64,000 nucleotides of DNA from JAWKOK01 sp963848115 (GCA_963848115.1 CAWKCP010000025.1:372001-436000), one strand, 5' to 3'. Shown: positions 15,404-25,337, counted from the stretch's first letter. The notes: a model not told the origin generated them from the sequence alone. Made by a program: numbers and translations.

Positions 15404-16963
15404 ATGTCAGATATAGTAGATCCCGATAACCTGCATTGTTCCTTCTGCAAGAAGCCTGCATCCGATGTGCAGCGCCTGATCCCAGGGGAAGAAAGCGCCT
15501 ATATTTGCGATGAGTGCATTCTACTGGGAATGGAAATCCTTGCTGAAGACGGCGTCATCGGCGCAGCATCCGGATCGATTCCGTTGCTCGCCGGGCCACG
15601 GGCCATCCCCAGTCCGAGAGAGATCGTCGCCCACCTGGACCAGTATGTCATCGGCCAGGATCATGCCAAGAAGGTGCTTTCGGTCGCTGTCTACAATCAC
15701 TACAAACGCGTCTTTGGGCTGCGTGCCGGTGAGGAAACAGGCAGTGCGCCCGGCAGCCAAGCCGATGACGTAGCCCTTGACGATGAACTGATAGCAGGCG
15801 ACCTGTTCGGTAAGGAGCCGCTAGACAGCACGCTTGAGGCAATCGACGACGTCGACCTTCGTGAAGAAGACGATCTGGCCGCCGTCGAGCTGGCAAAGAG
15901 CAATGTGCTTCTGATCGGCTCCACAGGTAGCGGCAAAACACTGCTGGCCCAGACATTGGCCCGGCTGCTCCAGGTCCCCTTCACCATCGCCGATGCCACC
16001 TCGCTAACCGAAGCGGGCTACGTGGGTGAAGATGTCGAGACCATCCTGGTGGGCCTACTTCAAGCTGCTGATTGGGATCCAGAACGGGCCGCCTACGGCA
16101 TCGTCTATGTCGACGAAATCGACAAGATTGCACGCAAGGGCGGCGACAATCCCAGTATCACCCGCGATGTCAGCGGCGAAGGCGTGCAGCAGGCATTGCT
16201 CAAGATCATTGAAGGCACCGTCGCCAATGTACCGCCGGCCGGCTCGGGTCGCAAACATCCCCAACAGGAGTTCATTCAGCTCAATACGACCAACGTGCTA
16301 TTCATCTGTGGCGGCTCATTCGCTCACCTGGCAGATGTCGTGCGTCGACGGCTGCAACAGCGCGCCTCCATGGGTTTTGTCGCCGACGATCTAGAGCCGG
16401 TCACGGAGCAGGTTGCACGTCTGCATGCGGAGCACGCACCGACCCATGAGTTGCCCTCTGACCCGATCGAACGCCAACGTGAGACGAAGATTCAGAAACT
16501 GGAGAAGAACAGCCGGGAGGAGAGCTTCTATCTCTCACGCGTCATGCCCGACGATCTATTGGGATTCGGTCTGATTCCCGAGTTCATAGGGCGCTTGCCT
16601 GTGGTTGCCGATCTAGTGGCGTTGGACAGGGATATCCTGGTCCGCATCATGACTGAGCCCAAGAATAGCGTGGTCCGCCAGTTCCAGCGGCTCTTTGCCA
16701 TGGATGGCGTAGAGCTGGAATTCCAGCAATCCGCGCTGGAAGCCGTCGCCACTGAGGCATTCCTGCGCCGAACTGGCGCCCGCGGCCTGCGTAGTATCGT
16801 TGAGACCGCGCTGCTGGACATCATGTATGAAGCGCCCAGCCGTAAGGATATCGCCCGTTGTGTGGTAACGCCCGCGGTCTTCACCGACGATGCACTCCCC
16901 GAGCTCTACAATGCACAGGGGCAACGCATCAGCTTGGATGATAATCTGCGTTCGGCAGCGTAA
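15404..16963 (+). CDS. clpX: ATP-dependent Clp protease ATP-binding subunit ClpX, enlarged
   Basis: ClpX is the AAA+ unfoldase that feeds substrates to ClpP. The N-terminal zinc domain has CSFC and CDEC (residues 12-15 and 35-38). The AAA+ module has Walker A GSTGSGKT (172-179), pore loop GYVGEDVE, Walker B YVDEIDK, and sensor 2 GARGLRSI near the C-terminus. The protein has 519 residues, against about 410-430 in typical ClpX. One extra segment of about 50 acidic residues (106-160) lies before Walker A; a second of about 35-40 residues follows the ClpP-contact loop, which reads SMGF rather than GIGF. The ATG at 15404 is used; ggaggag is 13 bases upstream, so an earlier GTG (15380) is possible. 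Confidence 0.95.
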   Translation: MSDIVDPDNLHCSFCKKPASDVQRLIPGEESAYICDECILLGMEILAEDGVIGAASGSIPLLAGPRAIPSPREIVAHLDQYVIGQDHAKKVLSVAVYNHYKRVFGLRAGEETGSAPGSQADDVALDDELIAGDLFGKEPLDSTLEAIDDVDLREEDDLAAVELAKSNVLLIGSTGSGKTLLAQTLARLLQVPFTIADATSLTEAGYVGEDVETILVGLLQAADWDPERAAYGIVYVDEIDKIARKGGDNPSITRDVSGEGVQQALLKIIEGTVANVPPAGSGRKHPQQEFIQLNTTNVLFICGGSFAHLADVVRRRLQQRASMGFVADDLEPVTEQVARLHAEHAPTHELPSDPIERQRETKIQKLEKNSREESFYLSRVMPDDLLGFGLIPEFIGRLPVVADLVALDRDILVRIMTEPKNSVVRQFQRLFAMDGVELEFQQSALEAVATEAFLRRTGARGLRSIVETALLDIMYEAPSRKDIARCVVTPAVFTDDALPELYNAQGQRISLDDNLRSAA

Positions 16964-17031
16964 CACTTGTGAGTCACAAGCCTGGCATGAACTGCAGGCT
17001 CGACAGCAAACTTCATACCGCCGAACCTCAT

Positions 17032-17062
17032 ACCGCCCGGCATCAGGCTGATGTCGGGCGGT
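17032..17062. terminator. Hairpin downstream of clpX
   Basis: accgcccggcatca (17032-17045) pairs with tgatgtcgggcggt (17049-17062) around ggc with one mismatch. There is no T-run, so termination is possible but not certain. Confidence 0.45.
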
Positions 17063-17136
17063 GCTGCTCATGGTCGCAGTACCCCCACGAGAATCTCAAA
17101 AAAAGGTCGAGATCTCAGACATGCCGCAGACTATGC

Positions 17137-17142
17137 TATAAT
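17137..17142 (+). promoter_or_regulatory. Extended -10 promoter for fbp
   Basis: A consensus TATAAT preceded by TGC lies about 45 bases upstream of the ATG at 17188. No good -35 box at 16-18 bases was seen, as expected for an extended -10 promoter. Confidence 0.55.
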
Positions 17143-17187
17143 CCCAGCATCCAAAGGAAGCCAACCCGTTAGCAGACCGAGGAACCA

Positions 17188-18220
17188 ATGATGACGACGA
17201 ATCGGCACTTTGATCAGCAGATCACGACCATCGAACGATTCATCTTTGACGAGCAACAAGGTCACCCAGAGGCCACGGGCGCCCTAACCAGCATCCTCTA
17301 TGATATGGCATTGGCGGCCAAACTCATCGCCAGCAACACGACACGCGCCGGCCTGGCCGAGATCCTGGGTAGCACCGGCGAGGAAAACGTACAAGGCGAG
17401 GAAGTTCAGAAGCTCGATCAGTATGCTGAACGCACTATCTTCCGCATGAACGACCATACCGGTCGTCTGGCGGTCATGGCCTCCGAGGAGGAGGAGGAGA
17501 TCATCCCGATTCCATCCCACTTTCCAATCGGCAACTACGTCCTCGTCTACGATCCCTTGGACGGATCATCCGAATATCGACTACAACGTAAGCATCGGCA
17601 CCGTCTTCGCAATTTTCCGACGCGTCACCGAGACGGGTCCGGGCACGCTGGATGATTGTCTGCAAAGCGCGGAGAACATCGTGGCCGCCGGCTATATCAT
17701 CTACGGTTCCAGCACCATGATGGTCTATTCGACCGGCCAAGGCGTTCATGGTTTTACGCTGGATCCGCGCATCGGCGAATTCCTGCTCTCCCATCCCTAC
17801 ATGCGAGTCCCGGAAACGCCAAAGTACTACAGCGTAAACCAGGGCAACGAGCACTTCTGGAGTGAAGGTGTACAGAAATTTACCGATTGGATACAGGGCG
17901 AGGAAGGGGCCGACAGAGATATTTCGCTGCGCTACATCGGCTCATTGGTTGCCGACTTCCACCGCAATCTACTGACCGGCGGCATCTTCTACTATCCTGC
18001 AGATACCAAGGATTCAGACAAGCCGGCCGGCAAGCTTCGTCTGCTCTATGAATGCGGTCCGCTAGCTTTCCTGGCCGAACAGGCAGGCGGCTATGCGTCG
18101 GACGGAACCCAATCAATTATGAAGATCAAGCCGACCAGTCTGCATCAGCGCGTGCCACTCTTCATCGGAAACCGGGAACTGGTCGAAAAGGCCGAAGAAC
18201 TCATTGCCAAATACGGATAG
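17188..18220 (+). pseudogene. fbp: Class I fructose-1,6-bisphosphatase, single-base frameshift
   Basis: The enzyme hydrolyses fructose-1,6-bisphosphate in gluconeogenesis. The first frame (17188 on) runs through YVLVYDPLDGSS, the metal-binding motif, and then goes out of frame. The second frame resumes with DYNVSIGTVFAIFRR and continues through GYIIYGSSTMMVY and LLYECGPLAFLAEQAGG to the stop at 18220. Deleting a single G at 17572 restores DGSSNIDYNVSIG, exactly the family sequence, and a 343-residue protein of normal length. Both halves are fully conserved, so the indel is either recent or a sequence error. Confidence 0.92.
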
Positions 18221-18238
18221 TGGAAATCGCCATACAAC

Positions 18239-18283
18239 AAAAAGAGGGACGGTGCCAGATGTTCTGGCACCGTCCCTCTTTTT
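18239..18283. terminator. Bidirectional intrinsic terminator
   Basis: Perfect 21-bp arms (18239-18259 and 18263-18283) around a 3-nt loop, with A-run on the left and T-run on the right. It lies between the convergent fbp gene and the membrane-protein gene at 18309 and can serve both strands. Confidence 0.9.
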
Positions 18284-18308
18284 GCTGCAATTTTGTGATG
18301 TTATTCGA

Positions 18309-18845
18309 TCAATTCCAAGTGTAGACGCCCTTGGTCTCAGGCAGTTTTGAAAGATCTTGAAAATCGTGTCCATCGGCGCTCAGCCCAGCCTTAGAGAGCA
18401 CCAAAGCCATCAACTCGGGATTGTAGTCTCGATCCTCGCGTTGGATATTTCCTTCACCCGGCAGGTCATAGTATACACGCATCTTTGCATCGCCGTAATC
18501 GCCATCCGTGCGATTCACTACAAGATCAGCACGCATGATGCTGTCCCAGCCCCACGTCTTTGTGGGTTCCCAGAAGCGGAAATAGTCCTTGATGATCAAA
18601 GCCTCGTCCGTGACCTCGTAGGTCTCGTAGATGTCGATAAGCCCTATATAGACGAACAGTGCACCCCAAATCGCAAAGACCCAAGCCAGCGCCTCGGCAA
18701 AGAAGACCTCGGTCAGTCCCATCATCGGGGCTATCGCGCCAACGACGAGTAATGCCAGGCCAGGCACCAAATTCCGACTCGACCCGGAAAATTTGACTAC
18801 CTGAGGCTCTGAAGCCGCTGGATTTGCCTGTGCAATGTCTGCCAT
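18309..18845 (-). CDS. Membrane protein with PH-like cytoplasmic domain, unknown function
   Basis: A 178-residue protein with a polar N-terminus (about 25 residues), two adjacent hydrophobic segments (LVPGLALLVVGAIAPMMGL and ALAWVFAIWGALFVYIGL) and a beta-rich domain starting YETYEVTDEALIIKDYF. This topology is seen in small bacterial PH-domain membrane proteins, although I cannot assign a family firmly. The ATG at 18845 follows an aggcg segment, a weak ribosome site. It lies downstream of, and on the same strand as, the ATPase-winged-helix regulator. Confidence 0.7.
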   Translation of the reverse strand: MADIAQANPAASEPQVVKFSGSSRNLVPGLALLVVGAIAPMMGLTEVFFAEALAWVFAIWGALFVYIGLIDIYETYEVTDEALIIKDYFRFWEPTKTWGWDSIMRADLVVNRTDGDYGDAKMRVYYDLPGEGNIQREDRDYNPELMALVLSKAGLSADGHDFQDLSKLPETKGVYTWN

Positions 18846-18881
18846 GGGGACGCCTCCCAGTGTTCACAAACGAAAGTGAGT

Positions 18882-20429
18882 TCAGTTGAATGCAGAAAAT
18901 TCAAAAACAGGCAACGGAACACAAACTATGAGAGGATGACAATTAGTCCCGCTACTTGACCATAGTATAGCGATAAATTGAATGCAGCCCAAATTCACGC
19001 TGTAACGGCATTCCACAATGGTTTCGTGATCTGGTTTCCTCACCCAGTACTTCACCCAGTGACAAGTCGATACCCGCGACCGCGCGACGGTGGTGAGAAA
19101 TCGCGGATTGCCGTGATCCGGCTCAACCTTCTGGCGCAGGCGGCTGATCAGCTTTTCGATGCGTGCGTCATCGACCTCATCGACATAGTCATCGCCCCAC
19201 ACATTCGTGACAATTTCGTACTTGCCCACAATTTTGTCAGCGTTCTGAAAGAGCAACAACATGAGTCGATATTCCAGATCGGTCAGTGTTTCAACCGGCG
19301 CGCCGTTGACGATCACTTCACCACTTTCGATGTCAACCCACAGTGTCGACTCATTCTGCGGCGTCCCAATTGCCTTACGCTGGATGAATTCGGCCAGCAG
19401 ACGACAAAACGGCACCCGCTGACCGTTGATCTTAAGTAGGATATGGCGGCGTAATAGACTGCCCAGTACCGCCGATACAGGATCGCCGTTGGGCTGAAAG
19501 AGCTTTAACAATTCGGTCTGTTCTTGTTCATCGCATCCATTCCAAATCTTCTCGCATTCAAGTGAGAGCGTTGCATCGCCACGCAGGCGGCCGATCACGT
19601 TGCGATGCAAGGCCAGGCGTTCCATCGATTCGTCACCCAGATTCCCGGCGGCATCCAGGGCAGCGTCCAGAATCCGGCAGATGCCCTCCAATAAACGCGG
19701 GTGGCCGCCGCCCCATTCATAGATGAAATCCACGTCGACGGTTGCGAAAGGCGGCTCAAAGGCTTCAACGTACCGCCGGATCAACCGTTCTGCATCACCG
19801 CGCGTGAGCGGAGCCAAATGCCAGCGCCGGTGGCTGAACAGCTCACAGAATTCGCTGCAATGGTCCTCAGCTCGCTGATCAGTCAAGGGCAGACCGGTCG
19901 CCGTCACGTAGGCAAGCTTTTCGGGACGGCGATCTCTCATTGCCCGCAGGTTGAGAAAAACCCGTGAGTGAATGCTGGTGAATGGTTCATCGAACTCATC
20001 CAAGAGAAGGACCAGCTTGCAATTGGTCGCCCGCATCACAGCATTGAGCCCTTGATTGAAGCTCAGCGGCACCTGAAAGTCGGATGCCGGCGCAGCCAGG
20101 GTGCGATAGGCCTCGGTCAACTCGGCATTGTCCGCAAGCTCCTGGCTGCTTTCCTGCAGACAACGCAACACCAGTTCATAGAAACCCTGGTCGCTCAGGT
20201 CCAGCATTCGATTACAGTCGATGTAGATGGGAAGAAATTCCTGGCCGGCTTCGCCCAGTTCCTGAGTCCAAACGGCGGGCTGTGCCAGCAGCTGCAGCAA
20301 TGCCGACTTGCCGATGTTGCTGAAGCCGATGATCTCAACGCATTGCATGGCATACAGATACTGAATGACGTGATTCACGTCAGGGCGGCGCAGATAGCTG
20401 CCACCGGTCAAGCGCAGTGTGTCAGGCAT
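18882..20429 (-). CDS. ATPase with C-terminal PhoB/OmpR-type winged helix; likely frameshifted at the end
   Basis: A one-component regulator-like protein. Residues 10-300 form a P-loop ATPase of the STAND/AAA kind with Walker A GFSNIGKS (35-42) and Walker B CKLVLLLDEFDE (137-148). Residues about 365-455 form a winged helix with TDLEYRLMLLLFQN and ARIEKLISRLRQKVEP. The ATG at 20427-20429 follows gaggagaga. The last strand reads RFLTTV and then departs from the family; removing one base in the gcgcg run near 19082-19087 gives RFLTTVRGRGYRLVTG and a stop at 19052-19054, the canonical end. As written the frame adds about 57 unrelated residues to 18882. An extended -10 box (TGCTATACT) lies near 20515. 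Confidence 0.8.
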   Translation of the reverse strand: MPDTLRLTGGSYLRRPDVNHVIQYLYAMQCVEIIGFSNIGKSALLQLLAQPAVWTQELGEAGQEFLPIYIDCNRMLDLSDQGFYELVLRCLQESSQELADNAELTEAYRTLAAPASDFQVPLSFNQGLNAVMRATNCKLVLLLDEFDEPFTSIHSRVFLNLRAMRDRRPEKLAYVTATGLPLTDQRAEDHCSEFCELFSHRRWHLAPLTRGDAERLIRRYVEAFEPPFATVDVDFIYEWGGGHPRLLEGICRILDAALDAAGNLGDESMERLALHRNVIGRLRGDATLSLECEKIWNGCDEQEQTELLKLFQPNGDPVSAVLGSLLRRHILLKINGQRVPFCRLLAEFIQRKAIGTPQNESTLWVDIESGEVIVNGAPVETLTDLEYRLMLLLFQNADKIVGKYEIVTNVWGDDYVDEVDDARIEKLISRLRQKVEPDHGNPRFLTTVARSRVSTCHWVKYWVRKPDHETIVECRYSVNLGCIQFIAILWSSSGTNCHPLIVCVPLPVFEFSAFN

Positions 20430-20828
20430 TCGTTCTCTCTCCTCAGTGGGCATCTTTCGGCAAAGCGCAGTTTCAGCTGCCGAACAAGCGCTGAAAAAGT
20501 CTGCCCGAGCAGTATAGCATAGCGACGAAGTCTGCGCGCCGCCAAAACACAGACACGTGCGACGCACTGCCTAATTGATGGATGGTCTGTTTAATTCAGT
20601 CCGGGCAATGCGTCGAACACTGGCAATACGTCAGGAGACATCCTTTCGGCGCACATCGTTTCGGTGCACATCCTTTGCCGAGTCGCACGCCCTCTGATAG
20701 AGTAGGTCATTGGCGGAGCAGAGCGTTCACTCATCCCATGGGCACAAAGGCTCCGCTAGAACCCCAATGATCATCTGCATTCATTTGCGTCCATCTGCGG
20801 CTGAACTCACACGAACTCCGGAGAGACC
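20430..20828. other. Intergenic region between divergent regulator and oxidoreductase genes
   Basis: About 400 bases without a recognised gene. On the minus strand TGCTATACT near 20515 is a probable promoter of the regulator. A triplet of 15-base near-repeats (gacatcctttcggcg, cacatcgtttcggtg, cacatcctttgccga) lies at about 20638-20682 and could be an operator array. The start of the oxidoreductase at 20829 is preceded by cggagagacc. Confidence 0.4.
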
Positions 20829-23080
20829 ATGTCGAAACGAACAGGCTACCAAAGCGATCCCTCCATCCAAATCATCACCGGCGTCTGCCCCCATGACTGC
20901 CCCGACACCTGTGGCTGGCAGGTCGCCGTCGATCGAACCAGCGGACAGGCCATTGACATTTGGGGGATCGCGGAGCATCCCGTCACCCAGGGCCGACTGT
21001 GCGGCAAAGTTGATCGCTATCTAGATCGTGTCTACCATGCCGACAGACTGAAGACGCCGCTGAAGCGGGTCGGGCCCAAAGGAAGCGGGCAGTTCGAACC
21101 CGTTTCTTGGGACGACGCCCTGTCTGAGATCTCACGTCGACTCGCTGATGTCATCGACAGCGATGGTCCCGAGGCTGTCCTGCCCTACTCCTACGCCGGA
21201 ACCATGGGATTGCTGCAAGGCGAAGGCTTGGCCCAACGCTTTTTCAACCGCATGGGCGCCAGCCGGCTTGCACGCACCATCTGTTCAGAGGCCGGCTTTG
21301 AAGGGTACCTTTACTCCATCGGCGTGGCCGAAGGAACAGAGACCGAAGCCTACGCACAAGCTAGGCTGATTATCATCTGGGGCAGCAATACGCTCACCAG
21401 CAACCTGCATCTCTGGCCCTTCATCCAGCATGCGCGTGCGGCTGGGGCACGGGTTGTGGTCATCGACCCGGCGCGAACACGTACGGCCCAGGCAGCAGAC
21501 CAGTGGATCGCCATTCGCCCCGGCGCCGACGGTGCCCTTGCCCTGGCCATGATGCACGTGATCATCGATGAAAACCTCTACGATGCCGACTATGTCCGAG
21601 AACACACGGTCGGCTTCGACCCCTTGAGTCAGCGCGTGGCCGAATGGACGCCCCAACGTTCAGCAAAGATCACAGGTGTGCCTGTCGAAGTCATCTGCGA
21701 ACTGGCCCGCGCCTACGCAACCACGCGACCTGTAGCCATTCGCGTCAACTATGGCATGCAGCGCCACCGGGGCGGCGGCATGGCGATGCGCACTATCGCC
21801 TGTCTGCCTGCGCTGGTAGGCGCGTGGCGCGATCACGGCGGCGGCATACAGCTGAGCACAAGCGGCGCCTTCCGCAATCTCGATCTCAGCGGTCTGCATC
21901 GGCCGGATCTGCTCAACGGCCGCGCCCCCGCACCATCAACATGAATCGCCTGGGGGATGCCTTGAGCCTGGATCTGGCTCAGCTGGCCCAGTCCCATTAC
22001 CGTCCGCGCCCGGTTGACGAGATCCCGGCACCGGAAGCGGCCGGCCCGTCGGTCAAGGCCCTCATCGTCTACAACTGCAACCCGGCGGCGGTCGCTCCCG
22101 ATCAGGCCAGGGTGCAGGCAGGCCTGCGCCGGGACGATCTCTTCACTGTTGTGCTTGAGCAGTTCCAGACCGACACAGCTGACTATGCCGACTATGTGCT
22201 GCCTGCCACCACCCAGTTGGAACATTGGGACATCCTCAAGCCCTATGGCCATCTCAGTATTGCACTCAACCGTCCGGCCATCGCCCCGCTTGGCGAGAGC
22301 CTGCCCAACAGCGAGATCTTCCGCAGGTTGGCAGTTGCCATGGGCTACGAAGAAGCGTGCTTCGGGCAGGACGATGTCACGGTTCTTCAGCAACTGATTG
22401 AAGCCCAGAGCCATGAACGCTTTGCGACAATCACCTGGGATGGATTGCTGCGTGACGGCTTCGCCCGGCTCAATCTACCGTCACCCTACTTGCCCTTTGC
22501 CGAGGGCAATTTCGGGACGCCAAGCGGCAAGTGCGAGTTCTTCAGCCAACGCATGGCCGACGACGGCTACGATCCGCTGCCTACATACACGCCTCCACTG
22601 TGGGCTTTGGCGAGCAGAGGAAACAGAGCGGACAATGGCGCCGGACCCCATGACGCTGGGATCAACGGCGCTACATCTGACATCGTCGACGGGCTGGTCT
22701 GCATCTCGCCGCCTGCCCACTCCTTCCTCAACAGTTCGTTCGCCAATATCGAACGCTTCAAGGCAAGAGAAAAAGAACCGCTGCTCCACATCCACCCTGA
22801 AGACGCACGATCCCGCTTCATTGAAGACGGCGCGGTTGTCGACGTCAGCAATGCGCAGGGCAGCGTAAGACTGACTGCGCGACTCTCCAAAGACATTATC
22901 CCCGGTACCGTGCTGGCGCCCGGCATCTGGTGGTCGAAGTTCAGCCCGGACGGAAGAAACATCAACCAGGTCACGATCCAGGATGAGGCCGACATGGGAG
23001 CAGGTGCGAGTTTCTATGATGTGTTGGTGGACGTAGAACGGGTGGACATGGAATCGGTTGGGGAGAAGAGGAGCGTATGA
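20829..23080 (+). pseudogene. Molybdopterin oxidoreductase (DMSO reductase superfamily), single-base frameshift
   Basis: A Mo/W-bis-molybdopterin oxidoreductase with an N-terminal 4Fe-4S site: CPHDCPDTC at about residue 19 and GRLCGK at about 55, then VSWDDALSEI and a long catalytic region. The first frame ends in GRAPAPST at 21944. The second frame carries RTINMNRLGDALSLDLAQL, VYNCNPAAVAPDQ, DYADYVLPATTQLEHWD and a C-terminal dinucleotide-binding domain (VDVSNAQGSVRL). Adding one C to the five-C run at 21925-21929 joins them as GRAPRTINMN and gives 750 residues. No twin-arginine signal is present, so the enzyme is probably cytoplasmic. Neighbouring Fe-S or membrane subunits are absent, so substrate cannot be assigned. 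Confidence 0.88.
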
Positions 23081-23097
23081 GTTCCTGGGGACTGAAT

Positions 23098-23147
23098 GAT
23101 TGAGGCAAGTCAGTGAATGTCCGAATCTCAGGCCGAAGGCCTCAATC
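23098..23147. repeat. Short inverted repeat after the oxidoreductase gene
   Basis: gattgaggc (23098-23106) and gcctcaatc (23139-23147) are exact reverse complements; ggccgaaggcc sits inside. It lies between convergent genes and may help termination. Confidence 0.45.
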
Positions 23148-23185
23148 TCTCAATCTCATAGCGAATACCCCAAACCGTCACATCT

Positions 23186-24511
23186 CTATATCGAGGACGC
23201 CGGCGTAGTCGCGCCGGGCCGAATTGAAGCGTGGCTGAGCAGGCCATTGAGGCCATCTGTGCGGTAGATGGTGCGGACGCGTTGCGCAGGATTCATGCGT
23301 CGATCCAGCCGTTTGAAGAGCGGCTCTAGGAAACGCTCCTCGCCAAATCCACGCTCCTGCAGCGCAAGGTCGGCCATCTCCACAATGTGTTCGAGGAAGC
23401 CGGGACTCGGCTGAGGCGCCCGCAACCCATGGCGCATGACTAGTCCGTGATAATCGACCATGACAGACCAGGCTTCCTCACCAAAGATCTCCGCCACGTA
23501 GTCCATAATGACATCGGCGGCTTCGACCAGGCCTAGGCCCAGCGCACAGGCAGCCATGTGCTCTGGCCATGGCTGCTGACAGGCCGGGCGGATCTCGATG
23601 GTGCCGTAGGCAGGGCGCAACCGCGCGCTGTTCCACATGTAGTGATCATGGAAGAGAAAGGCGTCGAAATCAGCGCCATTTGCCCGCAGGTACTCAGCGA
23701 ACGTGAGTGATCCCGGAATGATCTTGCCATCATCGCGGCGGATCAAATAGGTGGTTTGGGACATCATCTGGACGTAGTCGACCATGTCGGTGACGGGCCT
23801 CGTCAGCATGCCGTGACGATGTTCCTGGGCATAGATGGAGGCCATCTGCCCTTCGCGTGCGCTGCAAAACTGGCTCATGCGCCCGTTGTAGACCGGCGAG
23901 TTGGCACAGAGCGCTATGATCACCGGCGCCATCAGATTGCCGAAATTGAGCATCGACACCATCTCGTCCCTGGTCAGGGAGACCTGCACCTGGTCGCTTG
24001 CGGTGACCGTGTACCAAAGCCACTGGGCCCCCATGGAGCGATAGAGGCTGAGGTAGCGCTCCTTGGGGGCCATGATACGCAACGTGGCTGGAGAGACCGG
24101 TTGGATTCCGTAAGCCAGCACACGCCAGCCAAAACGGTTGGCTGCCAACACTAAGCGCCGCACCGCCTGTTCCAGAATCAGCTTGGCCTCACACAGGTCG
24201 GCGCATGGCCGCGTGTTTAACTCCACCGTGCCCAGCCCGACTTCCAGCGCAAACGTGTAATCATCGCCCTCCAGCGTAACGATGAAATCTCGATGACCCG
24301 GTCGCCCCGGCTCATACTTGGGCCGCAGATCGCCATCGGCCATCAACATCTCCCACAGCCGGCGCACATCGGCCGCCTCGCCCTGGGGCGTCACAACCGG
24401 GTATTCGGCCTCTCGTCCAACAGTTCGCGCCGTCGGGCGCGACAGGGGAAAGCCCCGGCTAAACTGGTCGGCCAAAGATTGGTAAATCGGCTGCAGCGAA
24501 TCCGCACTCAT
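23186..24511 (-). CDS. Glutamate-cysteine ligase (GCS2 family)-like carboxylate-amine ligase
   Basis: GCS2 enzymes join glutamate to cysteine or related amines with ATP. The 441 residues show TVGREAEYPVVTP near the N-terminus, FALEVGLGTVELNTRPC at about residue 90, and GTIEIRPACQQPWPEHM at about 300, the metal/ATP-site motifs of the family. The start ATG at 24509-24511 overlaps the stop of the upstream HAD gene by four bases (ATGA), so the two are translationally coupled. Glutathione or a gamma-glutamyl compound is a possible product; no glutathione synthetase is in view. Confidence 0.82.
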   Translation of the reverse strand: MSADSLQPIYQSLADQFSRGFPLSRPTARTVGREAEYPVVTPQGEAADVRRLWEMLMADGDLRPKYEPGRPGHRDFIVTLEGDDYTFALEVGLGTVELNTRPCADLCEAKLILEQAVRRLVLAANRFGWRVLAYGIQPVSPATLRIMAPKERYLSLYRSMGAQWLWYTVTASDQVQVSLTRDEMVSMLNFGNLMAPVIIALCANSPVYNGRMSQFCSAREGQMASIYAQEHRHGMLTRPVTDMVDYVQMMSQTTYLIRRDDGKIIPGSLTFAEYLRANGADFDAFLFHDHYMWNSARLRPAYGTIEIRPACQQPWPEHMAACALGLGLVEAADVIMDYVAEIFGEEAWSVMVDYHGLVMRHGLRAPQPSPGFLEHIVEMADLALQERGFGEERFLEPLFKRLDRRMNPAQRVRTIYRTDGLNGLLSHASIRPGATTPASSI

Positions 24512-25278
24512 CGCAGACGCCTGATTAGACCGGGCAGTTGCTCGTAATGCGTACAGATTCCGTGAGCACGCGTCTCTTCACTCCCCCGGTCGATGATGCC
24601 CGTAAACAGGATTGATCGCATACCCATGGAGATCGGGCCTTCCACGTCATTGCTCTCTCGATCACCGATATGCACGATTTCGTGGGGATAGACATCCAGG
24701 CCAAGAATCGCCTGGCGAAAGACCTCGGTCGACGGTTTCGACGCGCGGATTTCGTCGGAAAATATGAAGTAGCTGAAGTATTGCAGCAGGCCCTGCTGTT
24801 GGAGCAGGTGACGCAGGCCACGACCGTGGGTATGAATCGTATCGGAGATAATGCCCAGTGTGTACTCCTGGGCAAGTTGGGGAAGCACCCGATGTACGCC
24901 TGATGCAAAGTCAGGAGCGATGCGGATTTCCATGGCCTCGATCTCGCGCACCAACTCGTCTACCTCGCGCACGATTTGGGCGTAGTGGCCCGGCTCCGCT
25001 TGCAAGCCCAACGCTTCATAGGCGTAGTAGAGGCGCGTGGTTACACTGGGTGTACGATGCTCATTGTGCCAGTCTTCGCTAAAGCGTTGGTTGGCGCTCT
25101 GGTAGGCGTCTCGCGCCTGCGCCTCCGTAACCTCTGAATGATGGCACATGACATGTTCGGAAAAGAGTTGCATGCGCGCCTCTGCCTTGCCCGGCAGGCC
25201 CAGTGCAGCGCGCTTGGGCTCATCCGAATCGTCAATGGCGATGGTATCCCAAAAATCAAAAGTGATGGCAGTGATCAT
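24508..25278 (-). CDS. HAD-family hydrolase (HAD-IA)
   Basis: A 256-residue phosphatase-like protein. Motif I is ITFDFWDTIAIDD with the aspartate nucleophile, motif II is GIISDTIHT, motif III Lys is in IRASKPSTEVF, and motif IV is VHIGDRESNDVEGP. A helical cap lies at about residues 15-110. It overlaps the downstream GCS2 ligase start by four bases, so a linked role, such as phosphate removal in the same pathway, is likely but unproven. Expression probably starts from the extended -10 box at 25332-25337. Confidence 0.88.
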   Translation of the reverse strand: MITAITFDFWDTIAIDDSDEPKRAALGLPGKAEARMQLFSEHVMCHHSEVTEAQARDAYQSANQRFSEDWHNEHRTPSVTTRLYYAYEALGLQAEPGHYAQIVREVDELVREIEAMEIRIAPDFASGVHRVLPQLAQEYTLGIISDTIHTHGRGLRHLLQQQGLLQYFSYFIFSDEIRASKPSTEVFRQAILGLDVYPHEIVHIGDRESNDVEGPISMGMRSILFTGIIDRGSEETRAHGICTHYEQLPGLIRRLR

Positions 25279-25331
25279 TGTCGGTAAGGGCAGCGCTTGG
25301 TGTGATGAAAAAGAGAAATGTACGCTACAAC

Positions 25332-25337
25332 ATCATA
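25332..25337 (-). promoter_or_regulatory. Extended -10 promoter for the HAD-GCS2 operon
   Basis: On the minus strand TGC-TATGAT lies about 55 bases upstream of the HAD start at 25278. No convincing -35 box was found at 17 bases. Confidence 0.4.

Noticed and set aside
20638..20682. CRISPR-like array
   Set aside because: Only three short imperfect 15-base units without spacers; no cas genes.
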